Positions 31,788-40,215 of a stretch of DNA of 64,000 nucleotides are shown here, one piece after another. Origin of the DNA: an uncultured Microbacteriaceae bacterium (GTDB lineage Bacteria > Actinomycetota > Actinomycetes > Actinomycetales > Microbacteriaceae); NCBI GenBank assembly GCA_947487835.1, contig CANKXX010000005.1, positions 186,001 through 250,000 on the forward strand, written 5' to 3'. A model generated the notes under the pieces. That model had not been told where the DNA came from and ran no database searches. It saw only the letters and a list, made by a program, of their open reading frames with translations. The translations under genes and the position numbers were made by a program. The number at the start of each line of letters is the position of its first letter. The first letter of the stretch is position 1.

Positions 31788-33425
31788 CTAGACGTTCACC
31801 GCTCCCACGAGGTGTACCCGCACCCCGAGCGCGTCGAACATCGCCGCCTTGGCGAGCAGGGCCTTGTCCGCCGTCTCCGCGTCGGGCGCGTAGACCAGCT
31901 GCGCGTGATTCGCCTTGTGCCGGGCCATGAACTGGTCGCGCGTCACGTCGTGCAGCACGACGTGGGCGATCGGCCACTCCGGGTTGGTGGCCTCCTTGCG
32001 GCGCGTCGTCTCCTCCTGGGGGAGCTCGACGACGGTGCCGCGGAACAGGTCGACGTTGAGCACGCCGTCGGCGATGAACACCCGGCTGAGCACGACCTCG
32101 CCCGGCTTCGAGACGCCGTTGATCGTGCTGCCGCCGGCGGGGAAGAACACCGGGTGCTGCCGCCACCCCTCGGCGTGCTCGTAGCCGCCGAGGTGCGATG
32201 CCGGCACCGATCCCGAGATCTCGTAGACCCAGACGAAGCGGCCGTCGAAGTCCTCGCCCCAGCGCACGTCGTGCAGCGTGTTGTCCGGGACGAGGCCCAT
32301 CGCGCGCCAGACGCGGTCCGTGATGAGCGCGTCGACCGCGACGCCCTCGTCCGCCTCGTTGAAGTGCGGGAACGCGCGCCCCTCGTGCAGAACCCGGTCG
32401 CCGTCGCGGCTGCGCACCGGCGGGCGGTCGGTGCTGTTCAGCAGGCCCTCCGCGAGGTCGCTCGCCGGCACCAGGTCCTTGAGGCCCTGCTGGTACTGGA
32501 TGCCGACCGCGTCGAGCCCGAAGTCGTCCGCGATGCGGAGGGCGGCGATGTACATCTTGTACTGCCAGGTGAGCTGGGCCTCGGTGAGCTCCGTCGCCTC
32601 GTCGGTGCCGAGGCGGAAGGTCATGCCGCGCTCCCGCAGCCACTCCCCCACGGCCGCCGCCTCGTCGTCGCCGACGGTGAGCATCTCCGCGTACAGCGCG
32701 GACTGCGACAGGCGCTCCTTGTAGATGCCGAGGCCGTTGAGCAGCTCGTCGTCGAAGATCGCGTTGTACATGCCCATGCAGCCCTCGTCGAACACGCCGA
32801 TGAGGGCCTTGTCGGCGAGTAGCTGCTCGGCGAGCGCGACGCCCAGCTGCTTCTCCGGGCCGTCGGGGAGCGCGGGGAGGGGCCGCACGTGCGACGCATC
32901 GTGCTCGATCCGCCCGGTCTCCACCCAGCTCCGCAACCCGTCGCGGAACCAGTCGTCGGTGAAGTCGACGCTCCAGATGGTGGAGTATTCCTTGTCCATC
33001 TTGGTGAGCCCCGCGTTCAGGCCGAGCAGACCGACGAGCCCGGGCCAGTCCCCCGCGAAGTTCGCCACGGTGAGGATCGGCCCCCGGTGGGTGCGCAGCC
33101 CGGCCAGGACGTGGTGGCTGTACTGCCACACCGCCTCGGCCACGATGAGCGGGGCGTCCGGCGGGATGGACTTGAACACCTCGAGGCCCATCCGCTGGCT
33201 CCGGATGAACCCGTGGCCGAGCTCCGGGTCGACCGGGTTCGCCCGCTGGACGCGCCAGCCGAGATCCTCGAAGGCGGCGGTGATGGCGGCCTCCATGGCC
33301 TCCTGCGTCGGCCAGCCGGCGGTGTTCGCGGACTCGCGGAGGTCACCGCTCGCGATCAGGTACGCGGTCTTCTCGGTGGACGTCGGCCGGGACGGTGCCT
33401 CCGGCAGCGTGTACGTCGTGGTCAT
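31788..33425 (-). CDS. L-fucose/L-arabinose isomerase-like protein
   Basis: A 545-residue protein resembling actinobacterial proteins of the L-fucose/L-arabinose isomerase fold, which interconvert aldoses and ketoses with a divalent metal. Supporting segments are VAEAVWQYSHHVLAGLRTHR, ILTVANFAGDWPGLVGLLGL, VFDEGCMGMYNAI (a family-typical Glu-containing loop), LKDLVPASDLAEGLLN and VFFPAGGSTINGVSKPGEVV. It lacks obvious similarity to kinases or aldolases nearby. It starts at ATG 33425. It is divergent from an SMP-30 lactonase, with a palindromic LacI-type operator 37 bp upstream. The true substrate is unknown; family membership is moderate. Confidence 0.65.
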   Translation of the reverse strand: MTTTYTLPEAPSRPTSTEKTAYLIASGDLRESANTAGWPTQEAMEAAITAAFEDLGWRVQRANPVDPELGHGFIRSQRMGLEVFKSIPPDAPLIVAEAVWQYSHHVLAGLRTHRGPILTVANFAGDWPGLVGLLGLNAGLTKMDKEYSTIWSVDFTDDWFRDGLRSWVETGRIEHDASHVRPLPALPDGPEKQLGVALAEQLLADKALIGVFDEGCMGMYNAIFDDELLNGLGIYKERLSQSALYAEMLTVGDDEAAAVGEWLRERGMTFRLGTDEATELTEAQLTWQYKMYIAALRIADDFGLDAVGIQYQQGLKDLVPASDLAEGLLNSTDRPPVRSRDGDRVLHEGRAFPHFNEADEGVAVDALITDRVWRAMGLVPDNTLHDVRWGEDFDGRFVWVYEISGSVPASHLGGYEHAEGWRQHPVFFPAGGSTINGVSKPGEVVLSRVFIADGVLNVDLFRGTVVELPQEETTRRKEATNPEWPIAHVVLHDVTRDQFMARHKANHAQLVYAPDAETADKALLAKAAMFDALGVRVHLVGAVNV

Positions 33426-33461
33426 TCATGCTCCTTCGCATCGTGTGTCCACAGCGTCGCA

Positions 33462-33473
33462 GAAATCGATTTC
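33462..33473. promoter_or_regulatory. Perfect LacI-type operator palindrome
   Basis: GAAATCGATTTC is a perfect 12-bp palindrome with the LacI-family core AAnCGnTT (AATCGATT). It lies between the divergent isomerase-like and SMP-30 genes, closest to the isomerase start. No LacI gene adjoins; the one at 9698-10711 is the only candidate in the window. Confidence 0.55.
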
Positions 33474-33605
33474 ACGGGCAAGCGATCGGCCGCGTTCAGC
33501 GGGCGCTTCGGATAGGTCACCACGAGAACCCCGGCGACCGGCGCGGCACCGGAATAGCGTTGCGGGAGGGGCGGCGGGCGCCGCCCGCGGGCGGAGGAGC
33601 GGACG

Positions 33606-34463
33606 ATGACAGCGGTCGAGCAACTGACGGAGCCGTGCACCTTCCACGGTGAGGGGCCGTACTGGGATCGGCGCGGCGGTCGGCTGCTCTTCGTCGACAT
33701 GCTCGCCGGGGCCGTCGTCGCGCTGTCGCCGACGGGGGAGATCACCCGCGCCCAGGTCGGGGACGTGGCCGCGGTCGTGCGGGCGCGGCGGGACGGCGGC
33801 TTCGTCGTGGGGGTCGAGCGCGGCTTCGCGCTGACCGACGACTCCCTCGCCGTGACCGAGACGCTGCCCCCGGTGTTTGATGACGACGCGATCCGCATGA
33901 ACGAGGGCGGCTGCGACCCGCAGGGCCGCTTCTACTGCGGGTCGATGGCCTACGAGGGCACGCCCGGCGCGGGGTCGCTGTACCGGCTCGATCCCGACCG
34001 CAGCGTGCGCACGGTGCTCTCCGGCGTGACGGTCTCCAACGGCATCCAGTGGAGCGCCGACGGCGGCACCGTCTACTACAACGACACGGAGACGGGCAGA
34101 GTGGACGCCTTCGACTTCGACGGCGACACCGGTGCCTTCTCGAACCGGCGGCCGTTCGCGGTCATCGACCCGGACGACGGGGCTCCGGACGGCATGACCA
34201 TCGACGCGGAGGGCGGGGTGTGGGTTGCCCTGTTCGGCGGCTCGGCCGTGCGTCGGTACGACGCGGACGGCGCGCTCTCCGAGGAGCTGCGGCTGCCCGC
34301 GTCCCACGTCACCGCCTGCGCGTTCGGCGGACAGGACGGCCGCACCCTGTTCATCACGACGTCGCAGGAGGGCATCGACACGGACGAGGAGCCGACGGCG
34401 GGCGCGGTCTTCCGCGCCGAGGTCGGCGTCGCGGGCGGCACGGTCCACGACTTCGCCGGCTGA
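33606..34463 (+). CDS. SMP-30/gluconolactonase family protein
   Basis: A 285-residue six-bladed beta-propeller lactonase. Metal ligands are visible: Glu in CTFHGEGPYWDRR (about residue 17), Asn in IRMNEGGCDPQGRFYCGSM and in GVTVSNGIQWSADG, and Asp in DDGAPDGMTIDAEGG. The family hydrolyses sugar lactones to aldonic acids. Next to an isomerase-like gene and a sugar operator it probably belongs to a pentose/hexose oxidation route. It starts at ATG 33606. Length is normal, and it is cytoplasmic (no signal peptide). Confidence 0.9.
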   Translation: MTAVEQLTEPCTFHGEGPYWDRRGGRLLFVDMLAGAVVALSPTGEITRAQVGDVAAVVRARRDGGFVVGVERGFALTDDSLAVTETLPPVFDDDAIRMNEGGCDPQGRFYCGSMAYEGTPGAGSLYRLDPDRSVRTVLSGVTVSNGIQWSADGGTVYYNDTETGRVDAFDFDGDTGAFSNRRPFAVIDPDDGAPDGMTIDAEGGVWVALFGGSAVRRYDADGALSEELRLPASHVTACAFGGQDGRTLFITTSQEGIDTDEEPTAGAVFRAEVGVAGGTVHDFAG

Positions 34464-34538
34464 GCTCTACCGGGGAAGCCAGGGCGGGATCGCGCCGACG
34501 GCCACGGCCTGCGGGCAGCCGGTCGGACGCCCCGCGGG

Positions 34539-35435
34539 CTACGGGCGCAGCGCGGCGCGGGGTCCGCTCGGGTTCCGGCCGGGCGGTGTCGTCTGTGCCG
34601 CGAGGAGCCCGGCCTCGCGCCCGATGCGTACGGCGTTGATCCGGTCCGTCACGTCGAGCTTCCGGTAGACGTGCTCGAGGTGCTTCTGCACCGTCCGGCC
34701 GGAACAGCCGAGCGCCCAGCCGATCGCGCCCGCCGTCCGTCCCGAGGCGAGCAGCTGGAGCACCGCGAGCTCCCGGCCGGACAGGCCGAGGTCGGATCGC
34801 CTCGGCCCGGGCAGCCCCAGCCCGGGCAGTCCCGTGCCGGGTGACCGGCCGCCGGGCAGCGACTCCAGCGCCGACATCCCGACGAGGTGGACCTGGCGGT
34901 GCACGGACAGGAGCAGCGGCTGCACCCGCCTCGCCACCGCCATGTCCTCGTTCGAGAAGTCCGCGCTGCCCGCCCGGCCGACGACCATGACGTGGTGGGA
35001 GACGCCCCGGAGGAGGAGCGGGATCGAGAGCTCCTGGTCGGAGCCGATCCCGTGCAGCAGCTCGAGGGCCTCGGCCGACCGGTCGGACCGGATCGCCTCG
35101 GGCACCCGGCGCATGGACTGGGGCGCCGCGCTGTCCGTCGCGAGGAACCAGCGGACGAGGGGGTGGTGGTCGAGCAGCGCCGACGTCGCCGCGGTCACCG
35201 CGAGGGCGGCGGCATCGGCTCCGCTGTGCCCGCCGTGGCTCGCTCCCGGGCGCGTGACGGACTCGAGTCCGCTCCGCCCGTCGGCGGTGCGCCAGCTGAT
35301 CGCCGCGTAATCGGCCTCGAAGGAGTCGATCAGCGCGCGGCCGATCACCTCGACCGGGAACTCGGTGAGCGGGGCCGAGAGCATCTGCGCGGCGGTGTCG
35401 ACCCACTGGGCGACGCGCGTGTCGACCGTTGACAC
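34539..35435 (-). CDS. LuxR-family transcriptional regulator
   Basis: A 298-residue regulator. The C-terminal LuxR HTH is at about residues 215-275 (LSGRELAVLQLLASGRTAGA, IGWALGCSGRTVQKHLEHVY, RKLDVTDRINAVRIGREAG). The N-terminal two thirds are GAF-like in size and pattern (EVIGRALIDSFEADYAAISW), without a clear phospho-acceptor, so it is not a response regulator. GTG 35435 is preferred; TTG 35471 is the upstream alternative. It is divergent from the SnoaL-like gene, which it may control. Confidence 0.85.
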   Translation of the reverse strand: MSTVDTRVAQWVDTAAQMLSAPLTEFPVEVIGRALIDSFEADYAAISWRTADGRSGLESVTRPGASHGGHSGADAAALAVTAATSALLDHHPLVRWFLATDSAAPQSMRRVPEAIRSDRSAEALELLHGIGSDQELSIPLLLRGVSHHVMVVGRAGSADFSNEDMAVARRVQPLLLSVHRQVHLVGMSALESLPGGRSPGTGLPGLGLPGPRRSDLGLSGRELAVLQLLASGRTAGAIGWALGCSGRTVQKHLEHVYRKLDVTDRINAVRIGREAGLLAAQTTPPGRNPSGPRAALRP

Positions 35436-35573
35436 GCGCTCACCGTACGCCCGGGCCGACGCTACGCACAATTGCGTATTCCCCGATTTCGGGCCCGTCC
35501 CTACCGTGTCCTGCAGCAGACCGGTACAGGGCCCGGGCGGACCTCGGATCGCCGGATCAGAAGGGGAACGGCC

Positions 35574-35999
35574 ATGTCACGGGACAGCACGGAACGCACG
35601 ATGAACGCCTTCCTGGAGGCGCTGCAGGCGAGGGGGGACTTCTCCCGCCACTTCGCCCCGGACATCGTGCTCACCACGATGGAGGACGGCGGCGCGATGA
35701 CCGGGCGGGAGGCCGCACGGGACTTCATCGTCGCCTTCCACACGCGCATGTTCGACGGGCACCCGGAGTTGGTCCGGCTCGCCATCGGTGACGGCGTCGC
35801 GGCAGCCGAGCTCGTGTTCGCCGGCACGCACACCGGTGAATTCGCCGGACTGCAGCCGACCGGCGTCGACGTGCGCCTGCCCTACACGGTCTTCTACGAC
35901 GTCACGGAGAGTGGAATCACCGCTCTACGGCTGTATCTGTCCGTCCGCGCCCTCGTCGACCAGATCCAGGCGCACATGACGGCCTCGGCCGCCTCGTAG
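35574..35999 (+). CDS. SnoaL-like/NTF2-fold protein
   Basis: A 141-residue protein with the NTF2-like cone pattern: MNAFLEALQARGDFSRHFAP, DIVLTTMEDGGAMTGREAAR, AAAELVFAGTHTGEFAGLQP and a terminal ALRLYLSVRALVDQI. Relatives are polyketide cyclases, ester cyclases and many proteins without enzyme activity. ATG 35574 has AAGGGGAA 6-10 bases upstream. It is divergent from the LuxR-type regulator, 138 bp away. Function cannot be set from sequence. Confidence 0.75.
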   Translation: MSRDSTERTMNAFLEALQARGDFSRHFAPDIVLTTMEDGGAMTGREAARDFIVAFHTRMFDGHPELVRLAIGDGVAAAELVFAGTHTGEFAGLQPTGVDVRLPYTVFYDVTESGITALRLYLSVRALVDQIQAHMTASAAS

Positions 36000-36068
36000 C
36001 AGTCCTCGTCGCAACGCCGGGGGCGCGGGTCGCGCCGCCGGAACCGAAAGGCCGGGGAAAGGGCGAGA

Positions 36069-36767
36069 ATGCCCCAGCACGAGGTGCGGGCGCGGTCCTC
36101 CGTCGCGGTCACGGCGGGGGCCCTGGCTCTCCTGCTCGGCGGGATCACGGCGGCGGTCGGCGACGCGGTGGCGGGTTCCTCCCCGGCATCCCTCCCCGGC
36201 GCCGGCGCCGGTGCCGTGCACGGCGCCGAGTCCGAGGACGGCAGGCTCCGGACCCGGATGGTCGTCGCCCACCTCACAAGCGGGACGCACCTGATCTTCG
36301 AGGTGCACCTGCGGGACCGCACGTGGATGGCCCCCGACGCGAGGCTCCTACGCGTCGTCGTGCGAGCGATGCCCGAGTACGGCGTGCACGAGCCGTTCGA
36401 CGTCGGCACGGGCGTGTCCCTCCATGACCACGCGGACCGGACGCCGGTGGGCAACCCGAAGCCCCCGGCGTCCTCTGCCTCCGCGTCCGGCTCCGCGGCG
36501 TCCTCCGGCTCCGCGGCGTCATCCGGCTCCCCGGCGTCCGCGCGCCTCGGCTCGGACACGTTCCGGTCGGCGATCGTCGCCGCCGCGACGCTGCCCGCGG
36601 GCGCCACCGGGTTCACCTTCTTCCGGGCGGCCCTCGACGTCACCGGACTCGACCGGGGCGACTACCTCGCCTCCGTCGAGCTGGTGGCTCGCGGCGACAA
36701 CTGGGGAGCGAGGGCAGGCGGCGGGAACGTCATCGATGCCGTGACGCACGCCTACGAGGCCTGGTGA
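36069..36767 (+). CDS. Predicted secreted protein, unknown
   Basis: A 232-residue protein. The N-terminus has a basic start and a hydrophobic core (SVAVTAGALALLLGGITAAV) like a signal peptide. The middle (about residues 55-120) looks beta-rich (RMVVAHLTSGTHLIFEVHLR). A Ser/Ala/Gly repeat tract lies at ~138-160 (SASGSAASSGSAASSGSP), encoded by 15-18 bp DNA repeats at about 36478-36545. The C-terminal ~70 residues again look like a beta-domain. No family is recognised. It starts at ATG 36069 with GGGAAAGGGCGAG upstream and stands alone before tRNA-Lys. Confidence 0.6.
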   Translation: MPQHEVRARSSVAVTAGALALLLGGITAAVGDAVAGSSPASLPGAGAGAVHGAESEDGRLRTRMVVAHLTSGTHLIFEVHLRDRTWMAPDARLLRVVVRAMPEYGVHEPFDVGTGVSLHDHADRTPVGNPKPPASSASASGSAASSGSAASSGSPASARLGSDTFRSAIVAAATLPAGATGFTFFRAALDVTGLDRGDYLASVELVARGDNWGARAGGGNVIDAVTHAYEAW

Positions 36768-36887
36768 GCGCTTCCCGAGACCGGCCGCGCCGCGGGGCTC
36801 CTCGAGGCCATCGCCGGACGGAACGGGGCGTGATCGTTGCAGCCGAAGGCGGCGGACGCGTGAGAGAACGCGGAGAGGAAATGGTGG

Positions 36888-36960
<73 letters not shown>

Positions 36961-37154
36961 GCGATCCGCTGAGAAGATTTCCCCCTCCCGAACCGAGTGA
37001 CAACGATAGCACCGAAGGGGCCCTCCCCGCCAATCGGCCCCGGTGGGCGCCCTGCCCGCGGCGCGCTCCGCGTGCGGCCGCTTGCCCAGCAACGACCCCG
37101 GCGGGTGCGGCATAGTAAGAGCACCGCACCCCTCCCCCGCGAAAGGCGAGACCG

Positions 37155-37634
37155 ATGACCGACAGCCTCCGACTCGAGAAGGGCGACGCCGCCCCCGCCT
37201 TCACGCTGCCCGACCAGGACGGCACGCCGGTATCGCTCGGCGACTTCGCCGGCCAGAACGTGATCGTCTACTTCTACCCGGCGGCGAGCACGCCCGGCTG
37301 CACGACGGAGGCCTGCGACTTCCGCGACAACATCAACTCGCTGCGCTCCGCCGGTTACCAGGTGCTCGGGGTGTCGAAGGACAGGGCGGAAGACCTGCGA
37401 CGGTTCCGCGACGAGCAGGGGCTCAACTTCCCGCTGCTGTCCGACGAGGACCTGACCGTGCACAACGCCTACGGTGCGTACGGCGAGAAGTCGCTGTACG
37501 GCAAGAAGGTGACGGGGGTGCTGCGCTCGACGGTCGTCGTCGACCCGGAGGGCACGGTCGCGCTGCCGCTGTACAACGTGAAGGCGACCGGCCACGTCGC
37601 CTCGCTGCGGAAGAAGCTCAAGCTCGACGCCTGA
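37155..37634 (+). CDS. bcp: Thioredoxin-dependent peroxiredoxin (Bcp type)
   Basis: A 159-residue PrxQ/Bcp peroxiredoxin that reduces hydrogen and organic peroxides in the cytoplasm. Peroxidatic Cys49 lies in STPGCTTEACDF with Thr46 of TPGC, and resolving Cys54 is five residues on, the atypical two-Cys arrangement of this subfamily. The catalytic Arg is in VLRSTVVVDPEG. It starts at ATG 37155. Length is normal. It is convergent with the following membrane-protein gene. Confidence 0.95.
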   Translation: MTDSLRLEKGDAAPAFTLPDQDGTPVSLGDFAGQNVIVYFYPAASTPGCTTEACDFRDNINSLRSAGYQVLGVSKDRAEDLRRFRDEQGLNFPLLSDEDLTVHNAYGAYGEKSLYGKKVTGVLRSTVVVDPEGTVALPLYNVKATGHVASLRKKLKLDA

Positions 37635-37664
37635 CCTCTGACAGGAGGGCTCGACGGCTCGGGA

Positions 37665-38102
37665 TCAGTCGCGGGCGAGCGCCCGGGACACCGTCGGGGA
37701 GATCGTGAGCAGGATGGCGACGACCGACGGCACGATGATCAGCCAGCCGATGTCTGGCCTTGCGAGGGTGCCCTGGAGCGCGCCGATCCCGACCGCGATC
37801 TGCACGACCTGCCAGGTGATGATCGCGCCGCGGATCCAGCCGGACCCGCGCAGAGCGCCGATCACGACGGCGACGAGGAAGGCGGCCGCGCCGGCCGCGA
37901 GCACGACGAGGGCGATCGCGCTGGCCAGCGACTGCGGGGTGTCGACCAGGAGTTCGACGATCAGCCAGACGGCGATCGCGGCCATCGCCGCCGCCTCGAG
38001 GGCCACGATCGCGGCCAGTGCGAGCAGTGCCGGCGGGCGGCGACCCTGCCACCCGCGGGTTTCCGGCGGGTTACCGTCGGGTGTCCCCGAGGTTTCGCTC
38101 AC
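37665..38102 (-). CDS. Small four-helix membrane protein, unknown
   Basis: A 145-residue protein. A short Gly/Pro-rich N-tail is followed by four hydrophobic segments (LLALAAIVALEAAAMAAIAV; IALVVLAAGAAAFLVAVVIG; AIITWQVVQIAVGIGALQGT; WLIIVPSVVAILLTI) and SPTVSRALARD at the end. No named family can be given, although short proteins of this shape are common in Actinobacteria. GTG 38102 is preferred; TTG 38114 has the same frame. It is divergent from whiB1, so the 180-bp AT-richer gap carries promoters for both. Confidence 0.7.
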   Translation of the reverse strand: MSETSGTPDGNPPETRGWQGRRPPALLALAAIVALEAAAMAAIAVWLIVELLVDTPQSLASAIALVVLAAGAAAFLVAVVIGALRGSGWIRGAIITWQVVQIAVGIGALQGTLARPDIGWLIIVPSVVAILLTISPTVSRALARD

Positions 38103-38282
38103 AGCAAGATCCAATACAAAACTATTGATTGATCGTTATGACTATGCGACCATATCTGAGGTCGATTGTGACGCTTACAGGGTCGTGGGCGCGTCCGGAT
38201 CTCAGCTTATACGGCAGCCGGACATCGACTGACCCACCGCGGCGAATGCGCCGAACTGTAAGCAATTAAGGAGTTCCACCAT

Positions 38283-38531
38283 ATGGATTGGCGTGACAAA
38301 GCTGCCTGTTTGACTGCCGACCCCGAGCTTTTCTTCCCCGTCGGGAACACTGGCCCCGCGGTCGACCAGATCGAGAAGGCGAAGTCCGTATGCGGACGCT
38401 GCCCCGTCACCGAGATGTGCCTCCAGTACGCACTGGAGAACGGTCAGGACTACGGCGTGTGGGGTGGCCTCAGCGAAGACGAGCGACGCGCGCTCAAGCG
38501 TCGCGCGGCACGCGCCCGGCGCGCGAGCTGA
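38283..38531 (+). CDS. whiB1: WhiB1-type iron-sulfur transcriptional regulator
   Basis: An 82-residue Wbl protein. The four cluster ligands are Cys9, Cys37, Cys40 and Cys46 (C-x2-C-x5-C), the GVWGG turn is at 58-62, and a basic Lys/Arg tail for DNA contact follows. The sequence MDWRDKAAC...DPELFFPVGN...SEDERRALKRR matches WhiB1 closely as known from Mycobacterium. There it is an essential, NO-responsive 4Fe-4S protein that binds the housekeeping sigma factor. ATG 38283 has AAGGAG 7-12 bases upstream. The neighbouring PdtaS-like kinase gene reproduces the order known from mycobacteria (whiB1-pdtaS). Confidence 0.95.
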   Translation: MDWRDKAACLTADPELFFPVGNTGPAVDQIEKAKSVCGRCPVTEMCLQYALENGQDYGVWGGLSEDERRALKRRAARARRAS

Positions 38532-38555
38532 CCGCAGCGCACACGAACAACGAAC

Positions 38556-38587
38556 AGGGGGGATCGGGCGAAGGCCCGGTCCCCCTT
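38556..38587. terminator. Terminator after whiB1
   Basis: Stem GGGGGGATCGGGC with GCCCGGTCCCCCTT around a GAAG loop (one mismatch), 25 bp after the whiB1 stop. It is followed by CTTACTCG, a weak T-rich edge. It also lies just beyond the end of the convergent kinase gene. Confidence 0.7.
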
Positions 38588-38646
38588 ACTCGTGCGCCGC
38601 GCTCGTCGGCGGACCCGGTGCCGGTCGGGCGGACGCCCGGTCCGCG

Positions 38647-40140
38647 TCAGCGCTTGCGCAGCCAGCGGAACGGCACGTTGATGGTCACCTCGGTGCCCTG
38701 ACCCATGAGGGTGTGCCAGTCGATCGTGCCGCCCAGCTCCCCCTGGATCAGGGTGCGCACGATCTGGGTGCCGAGACCGCTGCCGACCTTGCCCTCGGGC
38801 ATGCCCGTGCCGTTATCGCGCACCCGCACCTCGAGCTCGTCGTCGGATCGGCGGGTGTCGATCGACACCTCGCCCTCCCGCCCGGCGAGGCCATGCTCTA
38901 CGGCGTTGGTCACGAGCTCGGTGAGCGCGAGGGCGAGCGGCGTGGCGTACTCGCTCGGCAGCACGCCGAAGCTGCCCGACGACTTCGGGTGCACCTTCGT
39001 GTTGTGCGTCGACGCCACCTCCGCGATGAGCAGCAGCACGCGGTCGAACACGGCGTCGAAGTCGACGCTCTGGCTGAGCCCCTCGCTGAGAGTGTCGTGC
39101 ACGACCGCGATGGCGGCGACGCGGCGCTGCGCCTGGTTCAGCGACTCGCGCGCCTCGTCGCTGTGCGAGCGGCGGGCCTGGATGCGCAGCAGCGACGCCA
39201 CCGTCTGCAGGTTGTTCTTCACCCGGTGGTGGATCTCGCGGATCGTGGCGTCCTTGGTGATGAGCTCGCGCTCCTGGTGACGCAGCTCGGTCACATCGCG
39301 GCAGAGCACGATCGCGCCCATCCGCTCACCCCGGGCACGGATGGGGATCGCGCGCAGCGAGACGGTGACCCCGCGGGCCTCGACGTCGGTGCGCCAGGGC
39401 GCCCGTCCAGTGACGACCAGGGGCAGCGACTCGTCGACGCTGAGCCGGCCGGTGAGCAGGCTCGAGGTCACCTCCGCCAGCGACTCGCCCTCGAGCTCCT
39501 CTCCGAAGCCCATGCGGTTGAACGCGCTGAGGGCGTTCGGGCTCGCGAAGGTGGTGGTGCCGTCGACGTCGAGGCGCAGCAGGCCGTCCGAGGCGCGGGG
39601 CGCACCGCGGCGCGGCCCGGTCCCGGCGCTCAGGTCCGGGAAGTCACCCTCGGCGATCATGTTGAAGAGGTCGTTGGCGCACTCGTTGAAGGTGAGCTCC
39701 TGGCGGCTCGGGGTGCGCGTCTCGCTCAGGTTGGTGTGCCGGGTGAGCACGGCGATCGGGGTGTCGGTGACCTCGGCGCTGCCGGGGTTGAGCCGGCGCT
39801 TCACGGGCACCGCGCGCACGCGCGTCGGGGTCTCCTCGTACCAGTCCGCGGCGGACGAGTCGATGATCTCGCCGGTCTCGAAGGCCTCGGTCACCTGCTT
39901 GCGCCACTCCGCCTTGATGGCCTGGCCGACGAAGTCCCGGTAGAACAGGGTGGCCGAGCTGGAGGGTCGCGCGTGGGCGACGGCGACGAAGCTGTCGTTG
40001 GCCGAGGGGACCCACAGCACGATGTCGGCGAACGCGAGATCCGCAAGCAGCTGCCAGTCCCCGACGAGCAGGTGGAGCCACTGCACGTCGGCCTCGGACG
40101 AGCGCCCCTGGGCGTGGATGAGATCACTGAGCGTCGACAC
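38647..40140 (-). CDS. pdtaS: PdtaS-like sensor histidine kinase
   Basis: A 497-residue soluble histidine kinase of the HisKA_2/HWE type. The N-terminal GAF-like domain is at ~1-150 (WLHLLVGDWQLLADLAFADI), a PAS domain is at ~180-290 (LLRLDVDGTTTFASPNALSA), and the phospho-acceptor region is at 302-316 (EIHHRVKNNLQTVAS). The ATPase domain runs from ~385 (ALTELVTNAVEHG N-box, DNGTGMPEGKVGSGLGTQIV G-boxes). There are no membrane segments. In Mycobacterium PdtaS senses signals and phosphorylates the antiterminator PdtaR. No PdtaR gene is adjacent here. It starts at GTG 40140. Confidence 0.9.
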   Translation of the reverse strand: MSTLSDLIHAQGRSSEADVQWLHLLVGDWQLLADLAFADIVLWVPSANDSFVAVAHARPSSSATLFYRDFVGQAIKAEWRKQVTEAFETGEIIDSSAADWYEETPTRVRAVPVKRRLNPGSAEVTDTPIAVLTRHTNLSETRTPSRQELTFNECANDLFNMIAEGDFPDLSAGTGPRRGAPRASDGLLRLDVDGTTTFASPNALSAFNRMGFGEELEGESLAEVTSSLLTGRLSVDESLPLVVTGRAPWRTDVEARGVTVSLRAIPIRARGERMGAIVLCRDVTELRHQERELITKDATIREIHHRVKNNLQTVASLLRIQARRSHSDEARESLNQAQRRVAAIAVVHDTLSEGLSQSVDFDAVFDRVLLLIAEVASTHNTKVHPKSSGSFGVLPSEYATPLALALTELVTNAVEHGLAGREGEVSIDTRRSDDELEVRVRDNGTGMPEGKVGSGLGTQIVRTLIQGELGGTIDWHTLMGQGTEVTINVPFRWLRKR

Positions 40141-40215
40141 GGCATATAGCCTAGGCGGCGCCGTGAGGGCCGGCGTTCAGGCGCTGTCCGCCGCTCAGCA
40201 GACGTGGAGCGGAGC

